NCBI RefSeq assembly: GCF_012641365.1
Contig: NZ_JABAIM010000001.1
Location: 930,001 to 994,000 of the forward strand
Source: Leeia aquatica
Lineage (GTDB): Bacteria > Pseudomonadota > Gammaproteobacteria > Burkholderiales > Leeiaceae
Direction of reading: 5' to 3'
Length of the DNA stretch: 64,000 nt
The notes under the pieces were generated by a model, which was not told where the DNA came from, did not search any database, and saw nothing but the letters and a program-made list of their open reading frames with translations. Position 1 is the first letter of the stretch. Each line of letters starts with the position of its first letter. The translations under genes and the position numbers were made by a program. This document shows positions 18,380 to 26,629 of this stretch, one piece after another.

Positions 18380-18964
18380 TTAAACCTGCTGGGTTAACTC
18401 AAGCAAAAAGTGAAGATGCGGTGCTGCGGCGCCTCGCTCGATGTTGGTGACCAATCCTCCACCCAATCGTAGTGCAGGGACAAAGAAATACATTTGCCCC
18501 TCATGCAAGATCCCCGCGCCTTTTACGGTTTTCTCAAACTGCGCTTGCCGGAAGAAGTCTGATCTCACGTCTTGATTGCAGCACCACTCATTGAAAAACT
18601 GGGTCAGTGACCAAACCAGCACTCCCCCTTCTGATGTATGTGGGTCCAGATAGCAAACATCCTCGTCGCCAGCATCACTGAGTTTACGGTAATAGAAAAT
18701 GTCCCCAAATGCCGAGATGGCGATCGGCAAGCGACTCATATCCTCATCCCGCATCAGCCAGTCCCAGAGGTTGTCTCGGTAGTCGTCCGGGTCGACGATC
18801 TGAATCAAACCATCCCCGTACACGCCAAAACCATGCTGCCTCCAAAGCTCAAGCAGGCTATCCGGCAAATAAGGCTGGTACTGAGCGATCTTGCCTGGAT
18901 CCGCCCGCCTCAGTCGCAGTCCTGGCTCAAATGTGTCCACAAACGCTTGCAATGTAATGCCCAT
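18380..18964 (-). CDS. GAD-like / DUF1851 protein (T6SS-immunity type)
   Basis: 194 residues from the ATG at 18964 (GGAGG 4 nt upstream). The N-terminus (VDTFEPGLRLRRADPGKIAQYQ, PYLPDSLLELWRQHGFGVYG, DGLIQIVDPDDYRDNLWDWL) matches the GAD-like domain, and the C-terminal half fits DUF1851. This pairing is known from Tdi1-like immunity proteins for type VI DNase effectors. No effector, VgrG or PAAR gene is seen nearby, so it would be an orphan immunity gene. The function is inferred from the domain only. Confidence 0.65.
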   Translation of the reverse strand: MGITLQAFVDTFEPGLRLRRADPGKIAQYQPYLPDSLLELWRQHGFGVYGDGLIQIVDPDDYRDNLWDWLMRDEDMSRLPIAISAFGDIFYYRKLSDAGDEDVCYLDPHTSEGGVLVWSLTQFFNEWCCNQDVRSDFFRQAQFEKTVKGAGILHEGQMYFFVPALRLGGGLVTNIERGAAAPHLHFLLELTQQV

Positions 18965-18995
18965 TTCACCTCCATCAACCTGTTGCCGCCCCATC

Positions 18996-19949
18996 TTAAC
19001 CCCCCAGCTGCCGCAATGTCTCTACCACCTCGTCAACGCTGAGCGTGCCTTCCACCGTCAGGTTCGCTGGCAGGGCGTCCAGATGCGGGCCGAAGAAGCC
19101 GCTGTCCCAGCTGCGCTGGATGGTCATGGGCCAGAGCAGGATCAGGGCTTCGCCGTCCACCTGTGGCAGGTGGCGGGTGAGCCCTTCACCCCAGATCGGG
19201 AACAGGGGTTCGGGCGTGGTGTGTTGCGGCCAGCCGTAGTGCCACCAGCCGTGGTCGGATACTTGCCCGTCGCCGCCCAGTGCAGCGGCCAGTACGGCTT
19301 CATCCGGTGCCCGCCCGCCCGGCAGCAGGGTGCCTAGGCGGCATTGCAGCAGGCTGAACAGGTGGAAGCAGTTGGCAACATTGTGGTAGTGCACGCGGTA
19401 GCCTTGGCGGCTTTCCACATGCAGCACGGTGAGCGGGGCGCTGTGGCGCTGGATGGCTTCTCGCACCCAGCTGAAGGCGTAGCTGTAGCCTTCGAGCTGT
19501 TCCAGCCGGGTCATGCGGGATTCGGTGGTGGCCCAGTCCTCCCGCCGGTCCGGCAGGCGTGCCAGATGGCTGACCAGCGCGCGCGCCAGATTGGGGATGG
19601 CATCCAGCCAGATTTGCTGTGCTTCATCCAGCGGCGGATAGTCTTCATCGTCGTCGCTGATCTCGGGAAAGCGCGCCAGCAGGTGTTCGAAGAACTCCAG
19701 CAGGCACGGTCCACTGGGGTCGGCCGGGTGGCCGTTTTCGACCAGCACACCAAGGCTGACCGCCACCCAGCCCGCACCATGCGGCGGCAGGTTGCCGACT
19801 TGGGCGGCGACAGCGCCCATCCAGTCCGGGTGGTCACGCAGGGTGCGTTGCAGGTTCTGGATGCCCAGGCGCACATCCGGGCCGGGTTCGGCTTTGTGGC
19901 AGCGCTGGAATGGGGCCAGCAGGATTTCCAGGGTTTCGTAAGGGACCAT
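18996..19949 (-). CDS. Large hypothetical protein, unrecognised
   Basis: 317 residues, soluble, no signal peptide, rich in Trp, His and acidic residues. It contains SDDDEDYPPLDEAQ (about 98-111), a central helical part, and the tail LILLWPMTIQRSWDSGFFGPH. The stop is 31 bp before the start of the GAD-like gene on the same strand, so they are likely co-transcribed. No family is recognised. Because its neighbour is immunity-like, this protein may belong to the same module (inference). Confidence 0.55.
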   Translation of the reverse strand: MVPYETLEILLAPFQRCHKAEPGPDVRLGIQNLQRTLRDHPDWMGAVAAQVGNLPPHGAGWVAVSLGVLVENGHPADPSGPCLLEFFEHLLARFPEISDDDEDYPPLDEAQQIWLDAIPNLARALVSHLARLPDRREDWATTESRMTRLEQLEGYSYAFSWVREAIQRHSAPLTVLHVESRQGYRVHYHNVANCFHLFSLLQCRLGTLLPGGRAPDEAVLAAALGGDGQVSDHGWWHYGWPQHTTPEPLFPIWGEGLTRHLPQVDGEALILLWPMTIQRSWDSGFFGPHLDALPANLTVEGTLSVDEVVETLRQLGG

Positions 19950-20055
19950 CGAAAACGATCGTAGTGTAGGTTCAGGACTGTCGCAGCGGCGGCAAGGTGG
20001 CGTGCTCCATTTTAGCAGCCTGCGTTCGCTTGCGTCCGCACGCGTTATGCAACCC

Positions 20056-20532
20056 TCAGAGCCGCGCCCGCATCAGGTAAAAGCCTTCCCGCATCTCCAG
20101 CTCTTCGAAACCGCAACGGGCATAGAGCTGTCGCGCCGGGTTCTGCGGGTGGACGGTGAGGGAGACTTGGCGATAACCCGCCTGGCGGGCCGCTTCCAGT
20201 GCTGCCCGCATCATCTTGCCACCGTGGCCTTGATGCTGGTAGGCCGCGCCCAGCGAGATGCCAAGCTGCGGGGTCTGGTTATCCACCCAGGCGAGGCCGA
20301 CCTGGTCTTTCAGCATCCGCATCCAGCAAGCGCCGATGTCGACGCCGTCGAGTACCGCCACTACACCGACATCGCCCGGCTTGCCCCAATCCTGTGCATA
20401 AATGCTGACCTCAGGGTGATCCAGCACGCTGCGCGGGCGCAAGCCAGCCGGTGGCGGATCCCACAGGGCCACGTGCAGCCAGTTCCATAATGCGGTCTGA
20501 TCTTCGGATAGCAGAGGACGAAAACTGAGCAT
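20056..20532 (-). CDS. GNAT-family N-acetyltransferase
   Basis: 158 residues from the ATG at 20532 (AAGGA 7 nt upstream). GNAT core: LGISLGAAYQHQGHGGKMMRAALEAARQAGY, with QHQGHG as the acetyl-CoA loop (about 103-108), then VSLTVHPQNPARQLYARCGFEELE. Substrate unknown. It begins 13 bp after the stop of the small secreted-protein gene on the same strand. Confidence 0.85.
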   Translation of the reverse strand: MLSFRPLLSEDQTALWNWLHVALWDPPPAGLRPRSVLDHPEVSIYAQDWGKPGDVGVVAVLDGVDIGACWMRMLKDQVGLAWVDNQTPQLGISLGAAYQHQGHGGKMMRAALEAARQAGYRQVSLTVHPQNPARQLYARCGFEELEMREGFYLMRARL

Positions 20533-20545
20533 CAGGCAATCCTTG

Positions 20546-20851
20546 TCATGGTGCATTGGCCTTCATGGTGTCCAGCTCCTGCTGGCACTGGGCCTTGTTG
20601 TGGTAAATGATGTACTCGCTGCGGGACGATGCCTTGCAGCTGGCCACCGGCTTCGGCCCACTGCCAAAACCGGGTGATGCCTCACACTGGCGCAGCTTGG
20701 TGAGCAATGCTGGCGTGACCACCACACAGCGGGCTTGCTCACCCTTGAGCCAGTCAAAGCCATACTGGCCGGCAGTCGGAACAGGGGACGACGCTTGTGC
20801 TACAGGCAACAGCAAGAGGCTTGGCAACCCGAGCCACAGAATACGCCGCAT
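20546..20851 (-). CDS. Small secreted protein, unrecognised
   Basis: 101 residues. Signal peptide MRRILWLGLPSLLLLPVAQAS, then a short mature part with four cysteines (ARCVVV, RQCEAS, ASCKAS, AQCQQE), probably two disulfides in the periplasm. The ribosome site GGAG lies 7 nt before the ATG. Function unknown; the GNAT gene follows directly. Confidence 0.6.
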   Translation of the reverse strand: MRRILWLGLPSLLLLPVAQASSPVPTAGQYGFDWLKGEQARCVVVTPALLTKLRQCEASPGFGSGPKPVASCKASSRSEYIIYHNKAQCQQELDTMKANAP

Positions 20852-20968
20852 GATCCCGCTCCATTACACTAAAGGGTGGCAGTATAGCGCAACGTCATGA
20901 CTGCCTGACAAGCGGGAACTGTCCTGCAACCTGCATGCTCCAACCATTCACGCCCAAGGAGCACGCAC

Positions 20969-21358
20969 ATGAGCGAAACGCCTTTACCAAGCATTGCCGA
21001 CAAATTTGATACCGATAGCGCCGAGCAACTGGTGGCACTGGGCTACCCGGTCAATTCGGACGCGCTGGACGAGCTGATTTTCTGGTCCTGCTTTCCCAAC
21101 GACCCGGTCTGCCACGTGACCCACCCTTATATCCAGAGTCTGCCCAATGAGGCACTGGTGGCCCCGCTGCTGGACTTTCTGCAATACAACCTGGAAGTGG
21201 GTCAAACCGAGCTGGTGGTAGATGCCTTCTGGCTGTTCATCAACCCGCGTGGCGAAGCGTTTCGCCAGCAGATCAAGCAGGCCACGGCAGACGAAGCCAT
21301 CCGTGCGCTGTTTGACGACCCCGAGTACGCCCCCGACCCGGACGACGCCGCAGACTGA
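20969..21358 (+). CDS. Small acidic protein, unrecognised
   Basis: 129 residues, soluble and strongly acidic (C-terminal FDDPEYAPDPDDAAD). The start has AAGGAG 7 nt upstream. The interior (ELIFWSCFPNDPVCHVTHPYIQSLPNEALVAPLLDFLQYNLEVG) is leucine-rich and helical. No family recognised. It precedes the SRAP gene by 48 bp and may be co-transcribed with it. Confidence 0.6.
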   Translation: MSETPLPSIADKFDTDSAEQLVALGYPVNSDALDELIFWSCFPNDPVCHVTHPYIQSLPNEALVAPLLDFLQYNLEVGQTELVVDAFWLFINPRGEAFRQQIKQATADEAIRALFDDPEYAPDPDDAAD

Positions 21359-21406
21359 GCTCAATGAGGGTGCTACACTGCCCACCTTGCCTGCCCGCTC
21401 ACCACC

Positions 21407-22072
21407 ATGTGCGTCAATTACCTGCCCGTCTCCGCTGACCAGCTGACCCGCTACTTTGAAGTAGCGCTGGAAGCGGAGTGGGCGGACGAAGTGTGGCAGG
21501 ACCATGACGCCCCCATCATCCTGCGTGCGCCGCAGGGCATTGTCGCTACACTGGCAGGCTATGGCATGGTGCCGCGCCGCCACCAGCCCGCCGGTCAACG
21601 CGCCTACAGTACGCAGAACGCCCGGCTGGAAACCGTGGCGGAGCGCCCCAGCTATCGCGGGCCGTGGCAATACGCCCAGTTCTGTCTGGTGCCAATGCTG
21701 GGCTTCTTTGAGCCGCGCTACGATGCACGCGGCCGTAGTGAACGCTGGCTGATCCGCCGCACCGACCACGCCCCGTTTGCCGTCGCCGGACTGTGGCGCT
21801 CCTGGCGCGAAGCGGATGGCCGTACCAGCCACGCCTTCACCCAGCTCACCCTGAATGCCGACCAGCACCCACTGATGCAGCAGTTCCACCCGCCCGAAGA
21901 TGAAAAGCGCTCACTGGTGATCGTGCCGCCCAGCCACTACCATACCTGGCTGCACTGCCGCCAGCCCGAGGCCGCCCTGCCGCTGCTGCAACCGTTTGAC
22001 CCCTGCGACTGGACCGCCGAGCCGCGCCCCCGGCCCAGTGCCAAGGCGGCGCGGATGCAGAGCCTGTTTTAA
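21407..22072 (+). CDS. SRAP-family protein (YedK/HMCES-like abasic-site DNA-protein crosslinker)
   Basis: 221 residues. SRAP proteins bind abasic sites in single-stranded DNA and form a thiazolidine crosslink through Cys2, protecting the fork. Here Cys2 is present (MCVNY), with N71 in YSTQNAR, E102 in GFFEPR and a His in the HPLMQQFHPPEDEKR region, so all expected active-site positions appear. The usual MRWGLVPxW stretch is altered to GYGMVPRRHQP. The last 22 codons and the following 29 bp are repeated at 23063-23159. Confidence 0.88.
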   Translation: MCVNYLPVSADQLTRYFEVALEAEWADEVWQDHDAPIILRAPQGIVATLAGYGMVPRRHQPAGQRAYSTQNARLETVAERPSYRGPWQYAQFCLVPMLGFFEPRYDARGRSERWLIRRTDHAPFAVAGLWRSWREADGRTSHAFTQLTLNADQHPLMQQFHPPEDEKRSLVIVPPSHYHTWLHCRQPEAALPLLQPFDPCDWTAEPRPRPSAKAARMQSLF

Positions 22073-22101
22073 GCTACAGCCTTTGGGATGAGTTGCACGG
22101 C
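22005..22101 (+). repeat. 97-bp direct repeat, left copy
   Basis: Covers the end of the SRAP gene, its stop and 29 bp beyond. About 92 of 97 bases equal those at 23063-23159. The pair brackets 961 bp holding an unrelated gene and a GNAT gene fragment. Confidence 0.9.
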
Positions 22102-22169
22102 AATACCAGAAGATGGGACTGCAACTATAGACAGCAGTAGCAGTTAATCAAGGAGGAACGGCAATAACG

Positions 22170-22859
22170 ATGCGAAAAAAAATAGAATATGAGCAGCTAC
22201 CTGTGCAATTAACTTTGGTGGTCAGAAAAACTGACTTTATCAAGGGTTACGATTGCGCAGATCGAGAAGCTTTTGTCGTCTGGTTTGCCAACAGAGCGAC
22301 TGGAAAGCAGCAAGAGGTTGAGTTCTCCTTGAGAGAGCAGCGTATTTTGTCACGGGCGGAGCGTGAGAAGGACTTTCCCCCCGAAGAAGAGATTGCGCTG
22401 CCCGGGCTGGGCTTCAGAGTAATCAAGGGATATTACCTTGAGCAAGGTACGGATGTGCGCTATGAGACATACGACGTATATCCAGAAGGTATCCAGTCGA
22501 AGTTACTTACCTGCGAACAGATTTACTTTTCTCCAGTTCTCATTAATATCGGTGAATTAGTACGCTCTGCGGCAGAAAATGCGTCATTTCCGACGGTGTA
22601 TAGTGGCTGGCCGTTATCGGACCGGGTGAATTACTGGGTTTCTGCGTTATATCGCCTCAGACATCGCACAGGTGAGTTAGGGGCCTTGGAGGATGATGTG
22701 TTTGGACCCGGACTCATTAGTAAAATGAAGTCCATAGATACCGACATAAACTCAATATTGCCCGCTATACTCAAGGGCCTTGCCGCCATGGAGTCGATAA
22801 GCCCACAAGGGTTGCTTCTGTCATTTAACTTGCGTACAGGGCTGTCAATTGTTCCGTAG
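22170..22859 (+). CDS. Hypothetical protein on an inserted segment
   Basis: 229 residues, soluble, no signal peptide. Composition is less GC-rich than the flanks. Recognisable stretches are few: MRKKIEYEQLPVQLTLVVRK, DREAFVVWFANRATGKQQEV, SLREQRILSRAEREKDFPPE. No family recognised. The AAGGAGG site lies 13 nt before the ATG, an unusually long gap, so translation may be weak. The gene lies entirely between the two 97-bp direct repeats, meaning it arrived in or came with the rearrangement. Confidence 0.55.
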   Translation: MRKKIEYEQLPVQLTLVVRKTDFIKGYDCADREAFVVWFANRATGKQQEVEFSLREQRILSRAEREKDFPPEEEIALPGLGFRVIKGYYLEQGTDVRYETYDVYPEGIQSKLLTCEQIYFSPVLINIGELVRSAAENASFPTVYSGWPLSDRVNYWVSALYRLRHRTGELGALEDDVFGPGLISKMKSIDTDINSILPAILKGLAAMESISPQGLLLSFNLRTGLSIVP

Positions 22860-22924
22860 GGAGCCCCTGAACAAGTTCCCAATTCAGTGACATAACACAT
22901 CCTGTCCACCACAAGCGCCCACAA

Positions 22925-23058
22925 CTTTGAAACCGCTCGCCACCACGCTGTGGTAGCCGACTGATTCCTGTACCGAACGGCAAGATTATTACGGTCTCGC
23001 AGGGGTTAGTGATGTGCAAGCCGATGTCGTGCGCTACACCCAGTCTGCGAGCACACAC
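22925..23058 (+). pseudogene. Fragment of a GNAT gene, decayed copy of the 5' end of 24190-24669
   Basis: Stretches such as ACCACGCTGT-GGTAGCCGACTG, GATTATTACGG, GCAAGCCGATGT and GCGCTACACCCAG run in order with the first ~150 bp of the GNAT gene at 24190. There is a deletion near the start, and an in-frame stop falls where the gene has a Trp codon. Only the 5' part is present, and the copy ends just before the right 97-bp repeat. Confidence 0.65.
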
Positions 23059-23062
23059 TAAC

Positions 23063-23159
23063 GCGACTGGACCGCCGAGCCGCGCCCCCGGCCCAATGCC
23101 AAGGCGGCGTGGATGCGGAGCCTGTTTTAAGCTACAGCCCTTGGGATGAGCTGCACGGC
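23063..23159 (+). repeat. 97-bp direct repeat, right copy
   Basis: Second copy of the SRAP 3' end. Its right part also encodes, on the minus strand, the last nine codons and stop of the LprI-like gene (23132-23485). The ancestral order was therefore probably SRAP and the LprI-like gene tail to tail, 1 bp apart. Confidence 0.9.
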
Positions 23160-23485
23160 GGATGTACCCCTTCTACCGCCGGATAATTGCATACTTCGTC
23201 GATACGCTTCAGATAGCTGTCGATCAGGCAGGCCTGGGTGGTGCAGCGGTTACGCTGCTTTAGCCACTGCTTTTGTGTCTTGCGCAAATCTGCCACTGCT
23301 TCTTTGCCGATCTGAGGTGCCTGCATCATCTGGTAGTTTTCCGCCAGCACGTCATCCATATGGCTCAGGCGCGGCGTGCCACAGATCTGTGTTTCAGCAT
23401 AGCCCTTGGCAATGCTGCATTTGAAGGATGCCGCCCCTGCCAGCGTACTGACCAGCAGCAGTGCCCATGCAGTAACTTTTTTCAT
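23132..23485 (-). CDS. LprI / DUF1311-like periplasmic protein
   Basis: 117 residues with signal peptide MKKVTAWALLLVSTLAGA|AS. The mature part shows the DUF1311 (lysozyme-inhibitor LprI-like) pattern: SFKCSIAKGYAETQICGTPRLS, HMDDVLAENYQMM, LRKTQKQWLKQRNRC, CLIDSYLKRIDEV, with conserved cysteines for disulfides. Family members can inhibit host lysozyme, but many are uncharacterised. The ribosome site GGAG precedes the ATG. The C-terminal CSSSQGL is encoded within the 97-bp repeat. Confidence 0.75.
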   Translation of the reverse strand: MKKVTAWALLLVSTLAGAASFKCSIAKGYAETQICGTPRLSHMDDVLAENYQMMQAPQIGKEAVADLRKTQKQWLKQRNRCTTQACLIDSYLKRIDEVCNYPAVEGVHPPCSSSQGL

Positions 23486-23691
23486 GACCTCTCCTTGAGC
23501 GGGTTGCGCTTGCAGTCCAGCACACCCGGACTATGACATGGGGATTATGTGGCATACCCCACCCCACCACAAGGCTTAATCACAGCCAAATTTCACACTC
23601 CCTGCACGTATGCCCACTTGCCACATCGCACTTGCCCGGTAGACTGTGGCTGATACCGCAAACCATCATGCCATGACATAGAAGGGTATAC

Positions 23692-24171
23692 ATGTTCGGC
23701 TTGACCCCTGCCACGCTGGAAGATCCTGCCTTGGGCCTGCTCAAGCGAGACCGCTGGCGCAGCCTGTGGCGTGGCACGGTTACGCTGGACGGGCAGCAGG
23801 TGCCTCTAATTCTGGCAGGCAACCGGCGTGCGCCCAGTCCAGCCGCCTTGCGCACTGCCCACACCATGCAAAGCCAGTACACCAGCTGGCAGCCGTACAT
23901 CGCCCAAGCCTTGTACACGCACTGCGCGCCCTATGTGGAAGCCATTGCGGCTGGCGAGCTGCCCGCCCCGGCCTCAACCCTGCCCCCGCTCACGCAGCCA
24001 GATCAGGTCTGGCCGCATGTGTCTCTGGTATTTGCGTCGGTACTGCCACTGGGCGTAGCCCTGACCGTGGAGCTGGCCTATGCCACGGCCTGGGATGAGG
24101 AACACCTTGTCGCCGCGCGCTTTCTGGAAGGCCGCTTTCTTGAGCTGTGTGGTAGTGTCATCGCCCCCTAA
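23692..24171 (+). CDS. Hypothetical protein, unrecognised
   Basis: 159 residues, soluble, no signal peptide. It starts MFGLTPATLEDPALGLLKRDRWRSLWRG, followed by VTLDGQQVPLILAG and a C-terminal half with LTVELAYATAWDEEHLVAARF. The layout (beta-rich front, short helical middle, conserved WDEEH near the end) suggests one small conserved domain, but the family cannot be named safely. AAGG precedes the ATG. The next gene (GNAT) begins 18 bp after its stop. Confidence 0.6.
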   Translation: MFGLTPATLEDPALGLLKRDRWRSLWRGTVTLDGQQVPLILAGNRRAPSPAALRTAHTMQSQYTSWQPYIAQALYTHCAPYVEAIAAGELPAPASTLPPLTQPDQVWPHVSLVFASVLPLGVALTVELAYATAWDEEHLVAARFLEGRFLELCGSVIAP

Positions 24172-24189
24172 CCTGCCTGTGGAGTCTTG

Positions 24190-24669
24190 ATGTCATTGAA
24201 ACTGGAACCGCTCGCCCAATATCCACAGTACCACGCTGTAGTGGCCGACTGGTTTAGTACTGAATGGCCAGACTATTATGGCCCTGGTGGGGTTGGCGAT
24301 GCACCAGCCGATGTAGCGCGTTACGCCCAGCCTGCAAACACCGCCCCCTACGGACTGCTGGCATTGCAAGATGATCAGCCTTGCGGCTTCGCCGCGCTGA
24401 AAACGGAAACCTTCCCCAGCCATCCGGAATTGGGACCGTGGCTGGGTGCCGCCTACGTACCGCCCCCATTACGACGAGGCGGTATTGGCGCAGCCCTGAT
24501 TACCGGACTGGAAGACGCGGCACGCCAGATGGGCTACCCGCAACTCTACTGCGCTACCGCCACCACCGACAGCTTGATGCTGCGCTGCCACTGGACCCTG
24601 CTGGACACCGTGCAGCACCAAGGGCACGCGATACGGGTTTATTTCAAACCGCTCTCCTCACGCTCATAG
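24190..24669 (+). CDS. GNAT-family N-acetyltransferase
   Basis: 159 residues from the ATG at 24190 (GGAG 6 nt upstream). GNAT features: GLLALQDDQPCGFAALK, WLGAAYVPPPLRRGGIGAALITGLEDAARQMGY, with RRGGIG as the acetyl-CoA loop, then a shortened tail (LMLRCHWTLLDTVQHQGH). The acceptor is unknown. A decayed copy of its 5' end lies 1.1 kb upstream at 22925-23058. Confidence 0.85.
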   Translation: MSLKLEPLAQYPQYHAVVADWFSTEWPDYYGPGGVGDAPADVARYAQPANTAPYGLLALQDDQPCGFAALKTETFPSHPELGPWLGAAYVPPPLRRGGIGAALITGLEDAARQMGYPQLYCATATTDSLMLRCHWTLLDTVQHQGHAIRVYFKPLSSRS

Positions 24670-24850
24670 CCACCCTCTGCACCCAGTGAGGTAGGCCGAA
24701 TCAAGCGCAAAGGGCAAGCTAGCGACATCAAGCACTGCAACGTGTGAGCGGCATGCCCTCCGGAACCTAACCCACCCTTCCAGGTCAGAACCCAAGCCAG
24801 CTGCCCCTTAGCGCTGGATGACCTTCGCTGACGCAAGTTGCGGAATCGGA

Positions 24851-25159
24851 ATGCTGATTAAGAGTCCCTGCCCACGTTGTCATACTCCGGTACGGATTGC
24901 TTGGCTGACCCGTTTGCAGTGTCCTGGCTGTCAGTGCAGGCTGGATTATGATGACTCCATTTACAAGGTGGTGATCGTCGTCGTGATGGCGCTGCTCAGC
25001 CCGCTGACCCTGGGGCTCAGTGCCGGGTTGGCGATGCTGTGGCCGGCCATGCCGCTGGATGGGTCTTTCTGTTTTCTACTGCTCAACCTGCTGATTCATG
25101 GCCTGGGCACCGTGGTAGCATTCCGCCGGGGGTGGCTGCGCTTGTATTGCAAGGGATGA
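24851..25159 (+). CDS. Zinc-ribbon small membrane protein
   Basis: 102 residues from the ATG at 24851 (GGAATCGGA upstream); an earlier in-frame ATG at 24818 is possible. CPRC (about 7-10) and CPGC (about 24-27) form a zinc ribbon. Two hydrophobic helices follow (VVIVVVMALLSPLTLGLSAGLAML and FCFLLLNLLIHGLGTVVAF), then a basic tail. It resembles the N-terminal design of the paralogues at 13868 and 14775 but is shorter. Function unknown. Confidence 0.55.
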   Translation: MLIKSPCPRCHTPVRIAWLTRLQCPGCQCRLDYDDSIYKVVIVVVMALLSPLTLGLSAGLAMLWPAMPLDGSFCFLLLNLLIHGLGTVVAFRRGWLRLYCKG

Positions 25160-25213
25160 GCAGCGGATACGGCCCCCTTCCCCTGCCACCGCCCCGGTCA
25201 AGGATACAGCCTC

Positions 25214-25786
25214 ATGATGAGTGCTCATGCGCTAGTCCAGAGATGGTTGCCCGTGTCGCATTTCAGGGAGCGACATTCCGTGTCCATGGCAGGTGATCCG
25301 GCGGCCATTCTGGATATTCTGACGCAGCTGGAGGTCGAGGACGACAGGGTCATCCCTACCCTGCTGCGCCTGCGGGAAGCCCCATCGCGGCTATGGGCTT
25401 GCCTTGGGGGGCAATCCGGCTTGCGTCAGCGCCCCCACTTCAGTCTGGCGGATTTCACCTTGCTGGAGCGCAACGAAACCGGGTTGGCGTTTGGTCTGGT
25501 GGGGCGCTTCTGGCGGCACGATTTTGGCTTGCATCCATTGTCATCCCCTGAGGATTTCCGTCACACAGCGGCACCGGGCTGCGCGCGCCTGGTGATGGTT
25601 TATGCCCTGGAACAAGACACGCCAGGCCAGCAAAGGCTGACGACTGAAACCCATGTGTTTTGCCCGGATCGACGCAGCCGGCTGTTGTTCAGTGTGTACT
25701 GGGTGATGATCCGGCTGGGCAGCGGTTTCATCCGGCGGCGCATTCTGGCCCGCGTTCGCCGACACTTGCTGAAAACCCGTGACTGA
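25214..25786 (+). CDS. Hypothetical protein, possibly SRPBCC-fold
   Basis: 190 residues, soluble. The order HFRERHSVSMAGDPAAILDILTQLE, VIPTLLRLREAPSR, FTLLERNETGLAFGLVGRFW and RLVMVYALEQ, ending TETHVFCPDRRSRLLFSVYWVMIRLGSGFIRRRIL, is typical of SRPBCC/START-like ligand-binding proteins; the assignment is by pattern only. In-frame ATGs at 25214 and 25217. It is convergent with the solute-binding gene, 7 bp apart. Confidence 0.5.
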   Translation: MMSAHALVQRWLPVSHFRERHSVSMAGDPAAILDILTQLEVEDDRVIPTLLRLREAPSRLWACLGGQSGLRQRPHFSLADFTLLERNETGLAFGLVGRFWRHDFGLHPLSSPEDFRHTAAPGCARLVMVYALEQDTPGQQRLTTETHVFCPDRRSRLLFSVYWVMIRLGSGFIRRRILARVRRHLLKTRD

Positions 25787-25793
25787 GGCGACC

Positions 25794-26558
25794 TTACTCG
25801 GCCTCCACGTGGGGTTTAAGCAGACGTTTTAACTCGCCCTGCTGGCGCAGACGCTGGATGCCACGATCCAGCGTTTGCAGCAGGTCCACTGCATTCGGCA
25901 CATTCCGGCTGACCAGAAAAGAGGCGCTCAGGGTCGGCAAGCCTTGCAACGATGCTTTGCGCAGCTGCGGGTCACTCAGTGCCGCATGCAGCAGTTTGCG
26001 AAAACCCGAAACGACTTCGGTATTTTCGACGAATACTTCGCAACGGCCAGCGCGCAACTTGGCAATGAGGGACGCGTAATCAGTAGCGCCCGTATCCAGC
26101 TGCGCCGGGTCCAGCCCAAGGTAGCTGTAATTGAACCCCAGCAGACCACACACCTTCACGCCAACCAGATCCTCCCGCTGGCGAATACGGGCCCCCGCCG
26201 GGTAGCGGTCCGCCAGATAATAGACCTGAGGGTTAAGCTCCAGATAGGGCTGACTGATTCCGTATTGCGCCTCCCGCTCCAGCGAGCGGGTCGCACCCAT
26301 CACAATGTGCACCCCTGCTCCGCTCTTGGCCAAGGCAAGGCAACGAGCCCACGGCAGCAGGATCACATTCAGCTGGTAATCACTGCCCTTGAGGGCGGCA
26401 CGCAAGACATCGGGCGAGTAGCCCACCACCCGTTCCGGCTGCTGCCGGTCATAATAGGAAGAAGGCGGCCACTCATTTTCTCCGCCGCACGCCGTGATGC
26501 GTTCGGCACGTGCAAGCGTAAACAGTAACCCCAACAGTATGAGCAAGACAGCACGCAC
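25794..26558 (-). CDS. Periplasmic solute-binding protein (SBP_bac_3-like)
   Basis: 254 residues from a GTG start at 26558 (GGGAG 12 nt upstream). Signal peptide MRAVLLILLGLLFTLARA|E. The mature protein reads as a polar-amino-acid-binding fold: GGENEWPPSSYYD, VVGYSPDVLRAALKG, MGATRSLEREAQYGISQPYLEL, and a C-terminal LDRGIQRLRQQGELKRLL. No permease or ATPase is adjacent, so it is an orphan of the kind that may feed a sensor or be a stand-alone binder. Confidence 0.75.
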   Translation of the reverse strand: MRAVLLILLGLLFTLARAERITACGGENEWPPSSYYDRQQPERVVGYSPDVLRAALKGSDYQLNVILLPWARCLALAKSGAGVHIVMGATRSLEREAQYGISQPYLELNPQVYYLADRYPAGARIRQREDLVGVKVCGLLGFNYSYLGLDPAQLDTGATDYASLIAKLRAGRCEVFVENTEVVSGFRKLLHAALSDPQLRKASLQGLPTLSASFLVSRNVPNAVDLLQTLDRGIQRLRQQGELKRLLKPHVEAE

Positions 26559-26629
26559 CGGGTCAGGCTCCCATGAACATGTCCACAGTATAGGCTAGAC
26601 TGCCGGGTCAGGTCGTTTAACGTTCCCGC

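Noticed and set aside
22170-22859. Naming the inserted gene a toxin or immunity protein.
   Set aside because: No recognisable toxin motif, no partner and no conserved residues visible; only its odd location is supported.
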